DNA of 64,000 nucleotides from Lachnospiraceae bacterium (lineage in GTDB: Bacteria; Bacillota; Clostridia; Lachnospirales; Lachnospiraceae), in the NCBI GenBank assembly GCA_024697225.1, contig JAILGA010000035.1, positions 1-64,000 of the forward strand, in the 5' to 3' direction. Position 1 is the stretch's first letter. Each line of letters opens with the position of its first letter. A program made the translations under genes and the position numbers. Positions 1 to 9,439 of this stretch are shown piece after piece. The notes beneath the pieces are model-generated. The model saw only the letters and a list, made by a program, of their open reading frames with translations. It was not told where the DNA came from and did no database searches.

Positions 1-120
1 TTTTTCATGAGTGCCGAAAAACATGAGGATGAGCCCCGTGAGCGCCATATAAGTTAACGTTTAAAGGAGGATGATAGTGATTACTCCGGATTTCTTTGCA
101 GTGATGCTTTTATTTTTCAT
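1..120 (-). pseudogene. Possible 5' end of a divergent membrane-protein gene, broken by an in-frame stop
   Basis: Reading the minus strand from the ATG at 120, the frame gives MKNKSITAKKSGVITIILL, a TAA stop (61-63), and then TLTYMALTGLILMFFGTHEK without a further stop to the window edge. Together the two pieces look like one basic N-terminus followed by a single long hydrophobic helix, which suggests that a TTA or similar leucine codon became TAA. Translation could instead start at the ATG at 48. I do not recognise the family and only 120 bases are visible. A chance open frame is a real alternative, so this is a weak call. Confidence 0.3.
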
Positions 121-161
121 GGTGTTTATTTTATCACGAGGTGAGATTATAATAAAGAGTT

Positions 162-2861
162 ATGAAAATCCGGAGAGAAAAAAACGGTTCCCATAAGGAT
201 GCCTTCATAATTGTAATCGTATTTACGGCAGCATATGCGGCGTGTATGGGACTGAGGGTCTTTTATTTTATGAAGGCCGGCAGATCCATGATCTGTGAGG
301 CAGATGCGCTTGAACAGCATATCAATGCACTCATAGCATATGGAAAGTGGCTGAGAGGCATCGTCTACACTCTTATACACGAGCACAGGCTCGCGTTTAT
401 GGATTACTCCTTCGGTATAGGAATGGGTGCTGATTTCTACACGAGCATGCAGTATTATGCAGTGGGCGATCCGCTGAACCTCCCTGTGGCATTTCTGCCT
501 TCACAGGCTGTATATTACTATTTCCAGTTCCTTATATTGCTGAGACCGTATCTTGCGGGTCTGGCATTTATCGCCCTGTGCCTGTACCACAGAAACAAAA
601 GAGAGCTGCCTGCAATGGGGATCACTGCGGGGGCACTGATCTATTCACTCTCCGGGACGGTCCTTTTCATAGGTATGTGGAATCCGTTCTTTGTGACGCC
701 TATGATAACACTGCCTCTTATGGTGCGCGGAGCTGACAGGTTATATCATGAAGGTGTGAGAGCTCCCTTTGTACTGGCAGTATTTGCGGCCGGGGTCTCG
801 AATTTCTACTTTTTCTACATGCAGACGATCTTTATCTTCGGATATTTTATTCTGCTGGTTCTCTACGGCAGAAAGGAAGAGGGAGAGGCATACGGCAGAA
901 GATGCGGCGCGCCGCGGATATTCGCCCGCTTTGTTATCTCGGGCGCTCTGGGGGTGTTTATGGGGGCGGTGCTGCTGTTTCCGATGTTTCTTGCGCTCCT
1001 TTCAAATCCCCGCTCCGGTGGGCATGCGATACCGTTTATCTACGATTCGGATTACTACCTGCAGCTTGTAAGGAATCTCGCTTTCTACATATATCATCCG
1101 CTTTATGACACCGAGCTTTCGCTCACACTTATCGCATTTCCCGTAATCATACTGACGGTCATATTTGCAAAGAAATGGGGGCTTAAAAGGGAGAGGGCCG
1201 AGTTTCTGGTGCTTTTACTGATGTTACTCATACCGGCGGCGGGCTATGTGATGAGCGGATTTGCATATGTGATAAACCGGTGGTGTTTTGCGGCCGCGCT
1301 GCTTATTGCCTGGCTCACAGCTGCGACCTGGGACAGATGGCTGAAGAAGAAACCGGTTTCGTGCCTCGCATTTGCCTGTGTCTTCGTCATGCTGATATGG
1401 AACGTGCGGGAAGCCGATTCGCCGGAGCGGGGCAATCTTCCGAACGGATTTCTTGAAAAAATGTCGGGAACCGAATTTCTTGACCGCATGATGCTCACGG
1501 AGGTCAACGCGCTCAGGGAAACAGTGCTCGTATCGCCGGATTCCTTTTCGAGATATTCCGGCCGTTCTCCGGTGTGGAACGCCTCTCTTCTGCACGGTAT
1601 ATCATCAACGCAGTTTTACTGGAGTCTTACAAACGGTGCTGTCGCTGATCTTTTCGGTGAACTGGCCGTAAACGATATGGCTAATTTTTCCTATCTCGGT
1701 TTTGATGACAGGATGATGGCGTCAGATCTGTCGGGAGTTACGCATTATACTCTGCGCTATGACACACCGGAGGAACAGAGTTATATACCTGCCGGATTTG
1801 TGAGGGCGGCTGAGTACTACAACTTTGCCATATATGAGAATGCACTGCCGGTCGGAATGGGCACGGTATATCATGAGTTCATGAGAAAGAGCGATTATCT
1901 GACGCTTGCGCCGTATGACCGCGAGGAAGCCATAATGAGGGCAGCTGTCCTGGATGACGTTTCTGCCGATGCGGCGGAGGATGACGGAGTCCTGTCCGCA
2001 GGCGCAGACGATATCAGCTTTTCTTCATTGAGTGAGGACTTCGAGATCATTACCGCGGATGGTGTGAAATGGGAGCCTGAAGGTGAAGGCGGGCGTTTTG
2101 TCGTGGATCGTGACGGAGGGGTCGATGTGATACTGCGCGTCGACAATTCACATTATCCCGAGGAGGGTGCGGAGACAGGCCTGCTCATGATGGGGCTTGA
2201 TATAGAAGAGGGTCCGGCTGACATTGTCAATATAGATATAGGTGCAATGAACGCCGGAGGTGCGGATGTTGATCCCCTGGAGGCTTCAGAGGATCCCGGT
2301 TCATGGAGCGTGAGAAAGACAGTGTCATACAAGACTCCCGAAAGCGAGTTTTACAGCGGCTGGCACGATTATCTGGTTAATCTCGGAAGTGCGGCGGGTC
2401 CGTATGATCTGATATTCGTGGACTTCCCGGCAAAGGGGGTCTATTCGGTCAGGGATCTGGGGATCTGCGTGAGACCCGCAGGGGAAACTTTTGATGAGAT
2501 GAGGGAGACGCTGGCGGCGCATGCCGTTACGGAGACTGACCTCCACAGGAATCCGGTGTCTCTCATGACGGAGAGAGTTTCGCTCGCTGCGTCTTCGCCG
2601 GAGGATGAACCGGGCGTAATGATGCTTACGATTCCATGGCAGAAGGGGTGGAGTGCAAAAGTTGACGGCGAAAAAACAGGACTTTTCAGAACGAACACCG
2701 CGTTTACGGGACTGATACTAGGCCCCGGATATCATGAGATCGAACTGGAATACCACACCCCGGGGCTTGCCGCCGGTGTGGTCATGAGCCTTTTGGGAAT
2801 CGCAGGCTTTATCTGTGTGGTGATATGTGAGAAGAAGAGGCGAGATGAAGAAAAACAATAA
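162..2861 (+). CDS. YfhO-family polytopic membrane protein
   Basis: This 899-residue protein has an N-terminal helix (about residues 14-38), a long run of hydrophobic helices to about residue 420, a large presumably extracellular domain, and a last helix near 870-890 before a charged tail. The C-terminal motif around IPWQKGWSAKVDG, followed by GPGYHEIELEY, is typical of YfhO (PF09586). Characterised YfhO-like proteins are membrane glycosyltransferases that decorate teichoic-acid-type polymers; the substrate here is unknown. A TATAAT at 148-153 lies so close to the ATG that the message may be nearly leaderless, and no good ribosome site precedes 162. The next gene starts inside its last codons, which suggests coupled expression. 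Confidence 0.85.
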   Translation: MKIRREKNGSHKDAFIIVIVFTAAYAACMGLRVFYFMKAGRSMICEADALEQHINALIAYGKWLRGIVYTLIHEHRLAFMDYSFGIGMGADFYTSMQYYAVGDPLNLPVAFLPSQAVYYYFQFLILLRPYLAGLAFIALCLYHRNKRELPAMGITAGALIYSLSGTVLFIGMWNPFFVTPMITLPLMVRGADRLYHEGVRAPFVLAVFAAGVSNFYFFYMQTIFIFGYFILLVLYGRKEEGEAYGRRCGAPRIFARFVISGALGVFMGAVLLFPMFLALLSNPRSGGHAIPFIYDSDYYLQLVRNLAFYIYHPLYDTELSLTLIAFPVIILTVIFAKKWGLKRERAEFLVLLLMLLIPAAGYVMSGFAYVINRWCFAAALLIAWLTAATWDRWLKKKPVSCLAFACVFVMLIWNVREADSPERGNLPNGFLEKMSGTEFLDRMMLTEVNALRETVLVSPDSFSRYSGRSPVWNASLLHGISSTQFYWSLTNGAVADLFGELAVNDMANFSYLGFDDRMMASDLSGVTHYTLRYDTPEEQSYIPAGFVRAAEYYNFAIYENALPVGMGTVYHEFMRKSDYLTLAPYDREEAIMRAAVLDDVSADAAEDDGVLSAGADDISFSSLSEDFEIITADGVKWEPEGEGGRFVVDRDGGVDVILRVDNSHYPEEGAETGLLMMGLDIEEGPADIVNIDIGAMNAGGADVDPLEASEDPGSWSVRKTVSYKTPESEFYSGWHDYLVNLGSAAGPYDLIFVDFPAKGVYSVRDLGICVRPAGETFDEMRETLAAHAVTETDLHRNPVSLMTERVSLAASSPEDEPGVMMLTIPWQKGWSAKVDGEKTGLFRTNTAFTGLILGPGYHEIELEYHTPGLAAGVVMSLLGIAGFICVVICEKKRRDEEKQ

Positions 2862-4500
2862 ATATCACGTGTTATCAATCAAGCCGGATGCCGCGGAGAT
2901 CACCTGGACTCTGATCCTCGCCGCCGTGACGCTTGCCGTCACCTGTTTTCCGCTGCGCATACCGGGCCTTTACGGCTATGAGCCTGATATCCTCTATCAT
3001 CTGAACCGGATCGAGGGCGTGAAGCAGGCTCTTCTGGATCACAGCTATCCCGCCGCGATCTATACGAATTTCTTTGACGGACTAGGATACGGCAGTCCTC
3101 TTTTCTATCCGGATCTGCTTCTCGTGATACCCGCGTTTTTCCGGATACTGGGGATGTCAGTGACCGCGGCATATAAAGTCACAGTCGCTCTTTTCTCGGT
3201 TCTGATCGCGCTCATAACGAAGTATTCATTAAAACTCTTCTGCGGCAGATGGGAACTGGCAGTGGCGGGTTCAGCACTGTTTTCCATGAGTCAGTTCGTG
3301 CTGGCGGATATTATTGTCAGGGCGGGCTTTTCAAGTTATATTTCCTATATTTTCCTGCCGCTTCTCGTGGCAGGCCTGTGGGATCTTTTTGCGGGGGACG
3401 GAAAGCACATATATCTGCTTGGGATATCGCTCGGCGGGCTGGTGCTAACACATACGCTGAATGCATTTCAGGGGATCCTGACGGCTGTGCTGATATCACT
3501 GATCATGCTGCTCACAAAGGACGGCCGCGGGGTGCTTACGGATAAGGACCGAATGATAAGGCTCGGCGTGACAGCACTTGCGTCGGTACTCATAACTTCA
3601 TGGTACTGGCTGCCCATGCTTGAACAGATGACGAGCGGGGTGGATTTTGTCTATCGCCATCCCTGGGCTGATGTCGGGGAATTCACACAGATCTGGGAGG
3701 ATTTCTTTGCGCTGACGGGATATTTCTTCAACATCGCCCACGTAGGTATCGGCGTGCCGATACTTATGTTCATTGCGGTGCGGCTGTTTACGGCAAAGCC
3801 TGGTAACAGGACGGAGAGGTTCGGGGATCTGTGCTATTTCTGGGGTATACTTATGATCGTCGCCATGACCGATGTTTTTCCTTGGAAAGTCCTGTCCCAT
3901 ACCATAATGAACCAGCTTCAGTTCACCTTCAGGATATATCCCTTTGCACTGATCTTTCTCACCTTCGGGATAGTGTCCTGCTTTGACAGACTGTGCGCCG
4001 GCAGGGATAAGAAGGAATACAGGGCGAGGACTTCGACTGCCCTTATGACAGCGGTTCTCATATTGTCCGCGGCTTTCGGCATTGTGCAGAACAGGACCGT
4101 CAGCACTGCGGATCCGGAGGCGTTTCATGAGATGAATGAAACCGTTCTCAGGGAATATGATAATGTCGTGGGACGCGGGGAATGGCTTCCGTACTCGTAT
4201 GACCTGGAAGCAGAGATAATCGGGGAGAAGGAAGAGAACGGCATAGTAATGCCTGAGAGGATATATTACAGGGGATACAGGGCGAGAATCACGGGCACCG
4301 ACGGGAGAAAGGTGTGGCTTGACGTCGAGGAGGGCGATGACGGCCTGGTTTCTATCGCGGACACAAAAGGAATGACAGGAGAGGCGGAGCTCATCTATAA
4401 AAGAACACCCTGCCAGATCCTGTCACTCATAATATCGATATTGACTCTGGTTTGTCTTGCCGTGCTGTCAGTGCGCGGATATCTTAAGAAGACCGCTTAA
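2845..4500 (+). CDS. Polytopic membrane protein, 6-pyruvoyl-tetrahydropterin synthase-related (PTPS_related) family
   Basis: About 551 residues with roughly ten or more hydrophobic helices and a soluble C-terminal part near residues 430-520 before a final helix. The early segment containing YEPDILYHLNRIEG and YGSPLFYPDLL matches the conserved first loop of the PTPS_related membrane family (PF10131), which resembles GT-C glycosyltransferases and, despite its name, is not a pterin enzyme. An upstream GTG at 2827 keeps the frame open, but the ATG at 2845 sits behind GAGGCGAG and is preferred. It overlaps the end of the YfhO gene, so the two probably form a pair acting on an envelope glycan or lipid. 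Exact activity unknown. Confidence 0.75.
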   Translation: MKKNNKYHVLSIKPDAAEITWTLILAAVTLAVTCFPLRIPGLYGYEPDILYHLNRIEGVKQALLDHSYPAAIYTNFFDGLGYGSPLFYPDLLLVIPAFFRILGMSVTAAYKVTVALFSVLIALITKYSLKLFCGRWELAVAGSALFSMSQFVLADIIVRAGFSSYISYIFLPLLVAGLWDLFAGDGKHIYLLGISLGGLVLTHTLNAFQGILTAVLISLIMLLTKDGRGVLTDKDRMIRLGVTALASVLITSWYWLPMLEQMTSGVDFVYRHPWADVGEFTQIWEDFFALTGYFFNIAHVGIGVPILMFIAVRLFTAKPGNRTERFGDLCYFWGILMIVAMTDVFPWKVLSHTIMNQLQFTFRIYPFALIFLTFGIVSCFDRLCAGRDKKEYRARTSTALMTAVLILSAAFGIVQNRTVSTADPEAFHEMNETVLREYDNVVGRGEWLPYSYDLEAEIIGEKEENGIVMPERIYYRGYRARITGTDGRKVWLDVEEGDDGLVSIADTKGMTGEAELIYKRTPCQILSLIISILTLVCLAVLSVRGYLKKTA

Positions 4501-4523
4501 GGAACATCGCCGCGCATGCGGTG

Positions 4524-5330
4524 TCACTTCTCGTTGGAAATATCGGATCCGAAGTATTTGATCGAGATCTCGGAGAGTCTTCCCTCATTGCGGAGATCTT
4601 CTATCGCCTTGTTTACTGCTTCAAGGAAGGCTTCCTCGCCCTTTCGGACGGGCACCGACACCATAGAGGCATCGCGCGTCTGTGCGACCTCTTTCAGAGC
4701 GGCGTCGGGATGAACGTTCATGTAATCGTAGAAGGACACGTTGGCATTGAGCGTGGCATCAGCCCTGCCCGAGAGAACCAGGTTCATGGTCTCATCTATG
4801 GTATCCACACCCAGCACATCCGCGACACCGTAGCTTCTTGCGATGGTCTCGTAGGTACTGGCGAGACTGTTCGTCGTTATCTTGCCCTTGAGATCTTCGA
4901 AACTCTTTATTTCATTATTGTCCGCGCTCACTATCAGCGATGTCTTGATATAACCGTAAGGAATGGTGAAGTCGTACTTTTCCTTCCTTTCATCGGTTAT
5001 CTCCACGCCGTTGGCGATCATGTCATAGCGCCCCGAATCGAGACCGGCAAAGAGTCCGTCCCATTCGCCCTCGACAAATTCGGCCTTCACTCCGAGTTTT
5101 TCCGCGATACCTTCCGCAACTTCGACATCGAAGCCGACAAGCTTGTCGGTCTCATCGTGGTAAGTCCAGGGTGCCCACTGACCCTCCATGGCAACAACGA
5201 GAGTTCCGCGCTCCTTTACCTGTGTGAGCAGGTCTTTGTCGCTTTTTCCCGCACTTCCCGCGGACCCGCAGGATGCCGTCATCGCGACGACCAGAACCGC
5301 AGATACAACAGCTTTGGTAGTTTTTTTCAT
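4524..5330 (-). CDS. Amino-acid ABC transporter substrate-binding lipoprotein (SBP family 3)
   Basis: About 268 residues. It has a basic N-terminus, a hydrophobic signal and a lipobox ending TASC, so it should be a membrane-anchored lipoprotein outside the cell. The mature part shows the family 3 pattern: RGTLVVAMEGQWAPWTY, then GFDVEVAEGIAEKLG, WDGLFAGLDSGRYDMI and a C-terminal IKYFGSDIS. These proteins deliver polar amino acids such as cystine, glutamine or histidine to an ABC importer. GAGGT lies 7 bases before the ATG at 5330 but only 1 base before the ATG at 5336, so 5330 is chosen. No permease or ATPase partner is adjacent, so it is an orphan here. Its 3' end lies 23 bases from the convergent membrane-protein gene. 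Confidence 0.9.
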   Translation of the reverse strand: MKKTTKAVVSAVLVVAMTASCGSAGSAGKSDKDLLTQVKERGTLVVAMEGQWAPWTYHDETDKLVGFDVEVAEGIAEKLGVKAEFVEGEWDGLFAGLDSGRYDMIANGVEITDERKEKYDFTIPYGYIKTSLIVSADNNEIKSFEDLKGKITTNSLASTYETIARSYGVADVLGVDTIDETMNLVLSGRADATLNANVSFYDYMNVHPDAALKEVAQTRDASMVSVPVRKGEEAFLEAVNKAIEDLRNEGRLSEISIKYFGSDISNEK

Positions 5331-5375
5331 TTTCATTACCTCAAGTCCCCCTATTTAATAATTACCTACTAAACA

Positions 5376-5389
5376 ACTGTATTTACAGT
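5376..5389. promoter_or_regulatory. Palindrome over the promoter of the binding-protein gene; candidate operator
   Basis: ACTGTA-TT-TACAGT is a perfect 6+6 inverted repeat that overlaps the -10 box and the predicted start of transcription of the minus-strand promoter at 5387-5414. The position is what a repressor site would occupy. The cognate regulator is not identifiable from this window. Confidence 0.45.
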
Positions 5390-5414
5390 ATATACATAAA
5401 CAGATAGTTTGCAA
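5387..5414 (-). promoter_or_regulatory. Sigma-A promoter for the amino-acid-binding lipoprotein
   Basis: On the minus strand, TTGCAA (5414-5409) and TATACT (5392-5387) are separated by 16 bases. The predicted start is near 5380, leaving a leader of about 50 bases before the ATG at 5330. Confidence 0.6.
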
Positions 5415-5444
5415 TATAAATATATTTACGGTCTGTGCATGTAC

Positions 5445-8400
5445 TCACTTCTTCACGCCGATCCCTGTCCTTGTGCCGGTGAAGGTCTTATTGGCAGAAG
5501 TGGCTGTGACGCTTGCTTTTTTGCCGGCGGCGTCAGTGACGGTTATCACAAACCGATCCTTCGCCTTGGATTTTTTATAAGTGTATGTCCTTGTCTTGAA
5601 CTTATCATTTCCTTTCTTGTCCTTGCCATTCGGTACTTTGTACTTTACTGTCACGGATTTCAGCCCCTTAAGAGTGCCGTCGGCCTCATTTACCTGTACC
5701 TTGCCTTTTTTCAGCGCGGCTTTGATCACGATGCTCACGTGCTTATCATCCTCGAGGTTTATCGGCATGATCTCAAAGTAGTGGATATCCTTGTCCAGTT
5801 CTTGGTTCAGCTTGTATATAAGCTCGGTGAGCGCCTTCTTGTCCTTGCCTTTTATTTTGGCCTTCCTGAGCGCTTTTTTGTTCAGCCTGATCTTCAGTTT
5901 AAACTCTGCCTTGCCGATGTCCTTTCCCTTGATGGTGTAGGTTATCGTATAAAGTTTTGAGGGATCTGTGCCCTTTTTCATGTTTGTTATCGCTTCGGCG
6001 AGACCGGTGATCGTGACCTTTGCGGCGCTGCCGTCTTCACTCAGTACGCCGAGCTGCTCTTCGGTGATCTTATCGCCGGTCCAGGTGACCGCCCCGGGAG
6101 AAGTGACGTTGACCTCTATCCTTACGGGCTTTTCGTTGATGAGGCTTTCCTCCACAACAGGTGCGGCAGGCACGGGCGTGATCGCAGGGTCGGGATCGGG
6201 AGCCGGAGCGGGGAGCTTGTCAAGCACCGTATCAGCGAGGCTGATCTCGTTCTTGCCCTCTGCGTCGGAAAAGAGTTTTTTGCAGGTCTCATCCTCACAC
6301 TCCCAGTATTCGATACTGCCCTCGGCGGTCACTGAGGGTTCGACTCTGTCATGGCGTCTGAGCTTATGAGTATGATCTTTTTTTACTGCTTTTTTCGGCC
6401 GGGTTTCCTTGTGCGTTTTGTCACGGAGACATATCCTTTCCTCAAGACCGTCCTCTGTCTCGGTGGGCTCTTTTACCACCGACCAGCTGCCCCAGTTATG
6501 CCCCAGGGCGTTTTGTGTGTAATGCGTCGATGTCTCTGTTTTTTCTTTGCACTTTATGCACTCTCTGATAACGACCTCATCATAGGAGCCTTTTTCGGTA
6601 CAGGTGGCGTCGACGACGTTTTTCTTTTCCGTTGTACCGTTATCAGACAGCTCGTGGCAGATCTTTACAGGAATATAGTATTTTTCGTCGTTCGATTTTT
6701 GGTACTCATCCCCGCGGTATGAGATCTTTGTATTGTCTCCGATATAGCTGTCAAAAAGCGTGCCCAGGTTTAACGGATCGTATATTTTAAGTCCTGAAAC
6801 GGCGAGACGGTACTCCTGTCCGCCCTTGAATACATTCTCATCATCCGGGACATGATCGTCTTTATCCAAAAGCTGCGCGCTCTCATAGGTAAAATCTTCT
6901 CCCATGGATATCGATGCGGTAAAGCCATCCTTTACATTCTTATATACATCCATGCATGAAGGAACACTCAGATCGCCCAGCTCTACGCTTACTATCTCCT
7001 TCTGCCAGAAGCAGTAAATGACCTCGTTGGTATCAGGGATCAGATCCTCGGTCATATCCAGTAGTTCACTGGTATACTCGCCAAAATCACCGGGGTTGGG
7101 TACTGCGAGATAGCTATCAGTGAGCCTGTATCCGGGAACGACCTTAACGTCCGCTGAGGGATGGGCATTTTCGAAACCCGCATCACCAAGAGCGCTTTCA
7201 AGCTGCTTGTATGCGTCATAGCTGATGCCGCCTGACGACTGCCTTACCTCCGTGAGCTTCAGTATACGGATGGCTTTAACGGGATCGAGGGCAGTCCCCA
7301 GAGGTATATTATTTATCGTACCGACATCGGTCGTATTGTCCGGATAGTTGAGATCGAGGCTCAGGCGGCAGTAGCTTGGCTCGGCTTTCACCTTCCAGAT
7401 CACATAGTATTCTCCGCTATCCGCATCTTTGAGCACTGTCTGCCTGACGCCGTTTATTTGCACCGCGATGTTGCTGTTCCTGATCTCCCAGCCTTCATTG
7501 GCGTCCAGATCCAGCCTGATGTAGTAAAAGGCATCCGGAATGAACGCTTCTGTTGCAGCGCAGATATCGAGTGCAAACTCAGTCTTTTCAGTTCCGATGA
7601 TGCTTGAACTCAGGTCTTCATCCGTAAATATATCGCTTACCTTGCATATCAGCTGTTCGTCTTCGTCGCTAAGCCAGGAATCCCGGAAATCTATGCCGAG
7701 TGTCTTTCCGGGCGCCGGCGCCGCAATTGAAAAATCCGCGGTGCTCACCGGCCTTACCAGCAGCCATTTGGCCTTTACAGTCACGTCGCTCTTGAAAGCG
7801 CTCAGATCAAGATCCCTGAAATCATCCTCGGCAGCCTTGGGATCGTTTATATACCAGCCTGTTATCACATATTTGCCATCCCCCGGAGCATCACAATACA
7901 GTTCGTTGAGTTCATCGTTGTCAGAATCGCTAATGTTCTCATCTATGCCTGCATTGCTTTCGACAAAGGTGAAACCATTGGCGGCGAAAGCCGGGAGTTC
8001 GGCCTTTCCTTCGAGGTCCAGAATCAGTCTGTGAGTCTTGACCGTTCCCACGTCATACCTGCGGTAGAACAGTCCGCCGCCGACGGGAGTCAGTCTGCTG
8101 CCGTTGAGCGTAACAGCCGCATGGTCATCCACCAGGTTTCCGTTTTTTCCCTTGATCTGATACACCGCGTAGTAAGAGGTATTATCCGCAAAGGCTTCAC
8201 TGCTCCCCATATATGTTCCATCGCTCAGGTGGGTCTTAAATCCTTTAAAGCTGAGTGATACGGTGTTCGAACCGCTGTTCAGGGAAAAGCCTCCGACTGC
8301 CTGATCTCCCGCCTCGGGCGCGCTTGGGAGCCCCGCTACATTCTCAAGATTTATCTCTGTCATCGGGGAAAGCCATATAGCTTCGTAGGTATCATCGGTG

Positions 8401-9209
8401 ACGATCCACTGCTGATCATCCATCCAGTCGGCTTTTGTTGATCCCATGTGTTTAAGTTCGGGCTTGTCTCCGGTGCCGCAGAGCCTCCATCCGCCGAAAC
8501 CGTAGCCTTCTTTCTTTACGGTGGGGAACAGGAAGGGGTAATGATCTTTATCGGTATACTCGTAATCGCAGCCGCTGGTCGATGTTTTCCATTTGCAGTC
8601 CGCATCACCGAAATCGCATGCTCCCATGAAGGTATCGAACCATCTGACCGGCTCTCCGCCGTTTAGCTTTATCCTGACAGTTTTATCTGATGAAGAGGCC
8701 TTCTTCCATTGCAGGTGTATGCAGTTGAAATCTTCGGCATCTACCAGAAGGGGTCTTGCCTTTGCCGTATCCGCTTTTTCGACAAATTCCTTTATCGGGT
8801 TGCTCTCATTGATCACAAGGCCGGGGCAGATCGCGTTGTACCTGTCCGTATACCCGGGATATAACAGCCTCTCCATGATCATTGCCTTTACTTCGCCAAC
8901 AGTGGCGGTGGATGAGATGCGCAGTGGCAAATGCTGGGCAGTATAGAAATCGGTAATACTTCCGTTGACATTGTGCTTTAGTATACCGTTGCTGCGGTCC
9001 TCATCGTCACAGATCCACGCATAAAGACTTGGCCGATAATCCCAACCAGAAGATTCTTCGTTAATGGTACTGCCATACAAGACAAGTACGGCATCATCAT
9101 CATCCGCGCGGGATATCAACGCTGCCTCCGGCAGCAGGCCAGCCAGCATGACCGCTGTGATCGCAATGGATATCATCCGTCTTATAACGCTCGCCGCTCT
9201 GATTTTCAT
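5445..9209 (-). CDS. Large secreted protein with InlB-like and GHxWG repeat segments
   Basis: The preferred start is the ATG at 9209, directly behind GGAGGAGG; a further 15 upstream codons are open but have no ribosome site. The protein is 1254 residues with a clear signal peptide (basic start, hydrophobic core, likely cleavage after SRA near residue 35). Two segments, GYGFGGWR and ITGWYINDP...VTVKAKWL, resemble Listeria-Bacteroides (InlB B-type) repeats. A later segment, LGHNWGSWSVVKEPTETEDG, is a module common in secreted clostridial proteins. The last 200 residues are lysine-rich and Ig-like. No LPxTG, SLH or C-terminal helix is seen, so it is probably released or held non-covalently. A surface or adhesion role is inference. 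Confidence 0.8.
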   Translation of the reverse strand: MKIRAASVIRRMISIAITAVMLAGLLPEAALISRADDDDAVLVLYGSTINEESSGWDYRPSLYAWICDDEDRSNGILKHNVNGSITDFYTAQHLPLRISSTATVGEVKAMIMERLLYPGYTDRYNAICPGLVINESNPIKEFVEKADTAKARPLLVDAEDFNCIHLQWKKASSSDKTVRIKLNGGEPVRWFDTFMGACDFGDADCKWKTSTSGCDYEYTDKDHYPFLFPTVKKEGYGFGGWRLCGTGDKPELKHMGSTKADWMDDQQWIVTDDTYEAIWLSPMTEINLENVAGLPSAPEAGDQAVGGFSLNSGSNTVSLSFKGFKTHLSDGTYMGSSEAFADNTSYYAVYQIKGKNGNLVDDHAAVTLNGSRLTPVGGGLFYRRYDVGTVKTHRLILDLEGKAELPAFAANGFTFVESNAGIDENISDSDNDELNELYCDAPGDGKYVITGWYINDPKAAEDDFRDLDLSAFKSDVTVKAKWLLVRPVSTADFSIAAPAPGKTLGIDFRDSWLSDEDEQLICKVSDIFTDEDLSSSIIGTEKTEFALDICAATEAFIPDAFYYIRLDLDANEGWEIRNSNIAVQINGVRQTVLKDADSGEYYVIWKVKAEPSYCRLSLDLNYPDNTTDVGTINNIPLGTALDPVKAIRILKLTEVRQSSGGISYDAYKQLESALGDAGFENAHPSADVKVVPGYRLTDSYLAVPNPGDFGEYTSELLDMTEDLIPDTNEVIYCFWQKEIVSVELGDLSVPSCMDVYKNVKDGFTASISMGEDFTYESAQLLDKDDHVPDDENVFKGGQEYRLAVSGLKIYDPLNLGTLFDSYIGDNTKISYRGDEYQKSNDEKYYIPVKICHELSDNGTTEKKNVVDATCTEKGSYDEVVIRECIKCKEKTETSTHYTQNALGHNWGSWSVVKEPTETEDGLEERICLRDKTHKETRPKKAVKKDHTHKLRRHDRVEPSVTAEGSIEYWECEDETCKKLFSDAEGKNEISLADTVLDKLPAPAPDPDPAITPVPAAPVVEESLINEKPVRIEVNVTSPGAVTWTGDKITEEQLGVLSEDGSAAKVTITGLAEAITNMKKGTDPSKLYTITYTIKGKDIGKAEFKLKIRLNKKALRKAKIKGKDKKALTELIYKLNQELDKDIHYFEIMPINLEDDKHVSIVIKAALKKGKVQVNEADGTLKGLKSVTVKYKVPNGKDKKGNDKFKTRTYTYKKSKAKDRFVITVTDAAGKKASVTATSANKTFTGTRTGIGVKK

Positions 9210-9366
9210 GTTTTCCTCCTCCCCCGGCCGTGCCGGTAGTGCCGGGACGACCATATCAAATCTGTTAAGCGCGCGAAAAAATCATAATATTATTATAGCA
9301 TTATTATAGAAAAAATGTGTTCTGCAGTCTTCTGGAAGGCGGGTACCTTCGCAGTCAGTTTTTTAC

Positions 9367-9395
9367 TTGAAATCCTGAGCGCATGCGTCTATAAT
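9367..9395 (+). promoter_or_regulatory. Sigma-A promoter of the liv operon
   Basis: TTGAAA at 9367-9372 and a consensus TATAAT at 9390-9395 are separated by exactly 17 bases. The predicted start is about 9402, giving a leader of about 38 bases. The 9210-9366 gap is AT-rich and also holds TATAAT-like hexamers on the minus strand that could serve the divergent secreted-protein gene. Confidence 0.75.
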
Positions 9396-9439
9396 ATAGA
9401 GAAATTTTTTTAGTCCTGTTATATGAGGAGGAGATGATT

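Noticed and set aside
71-196. A 41-codon plus-strand peptide behind AAAGGAGG
   Set aside because: The start abuts the ribosome site for ATG, the frame overlaps the YfhO start and the antisense frame looks at least as protein-like. Kept only as an observation.
4521-5372. A 283-codon plus-strand frame
   Set aside because: It is antisense to the amino-acid-binding lipoprotein, whose signal peptide, lipobox and motifs are clear.
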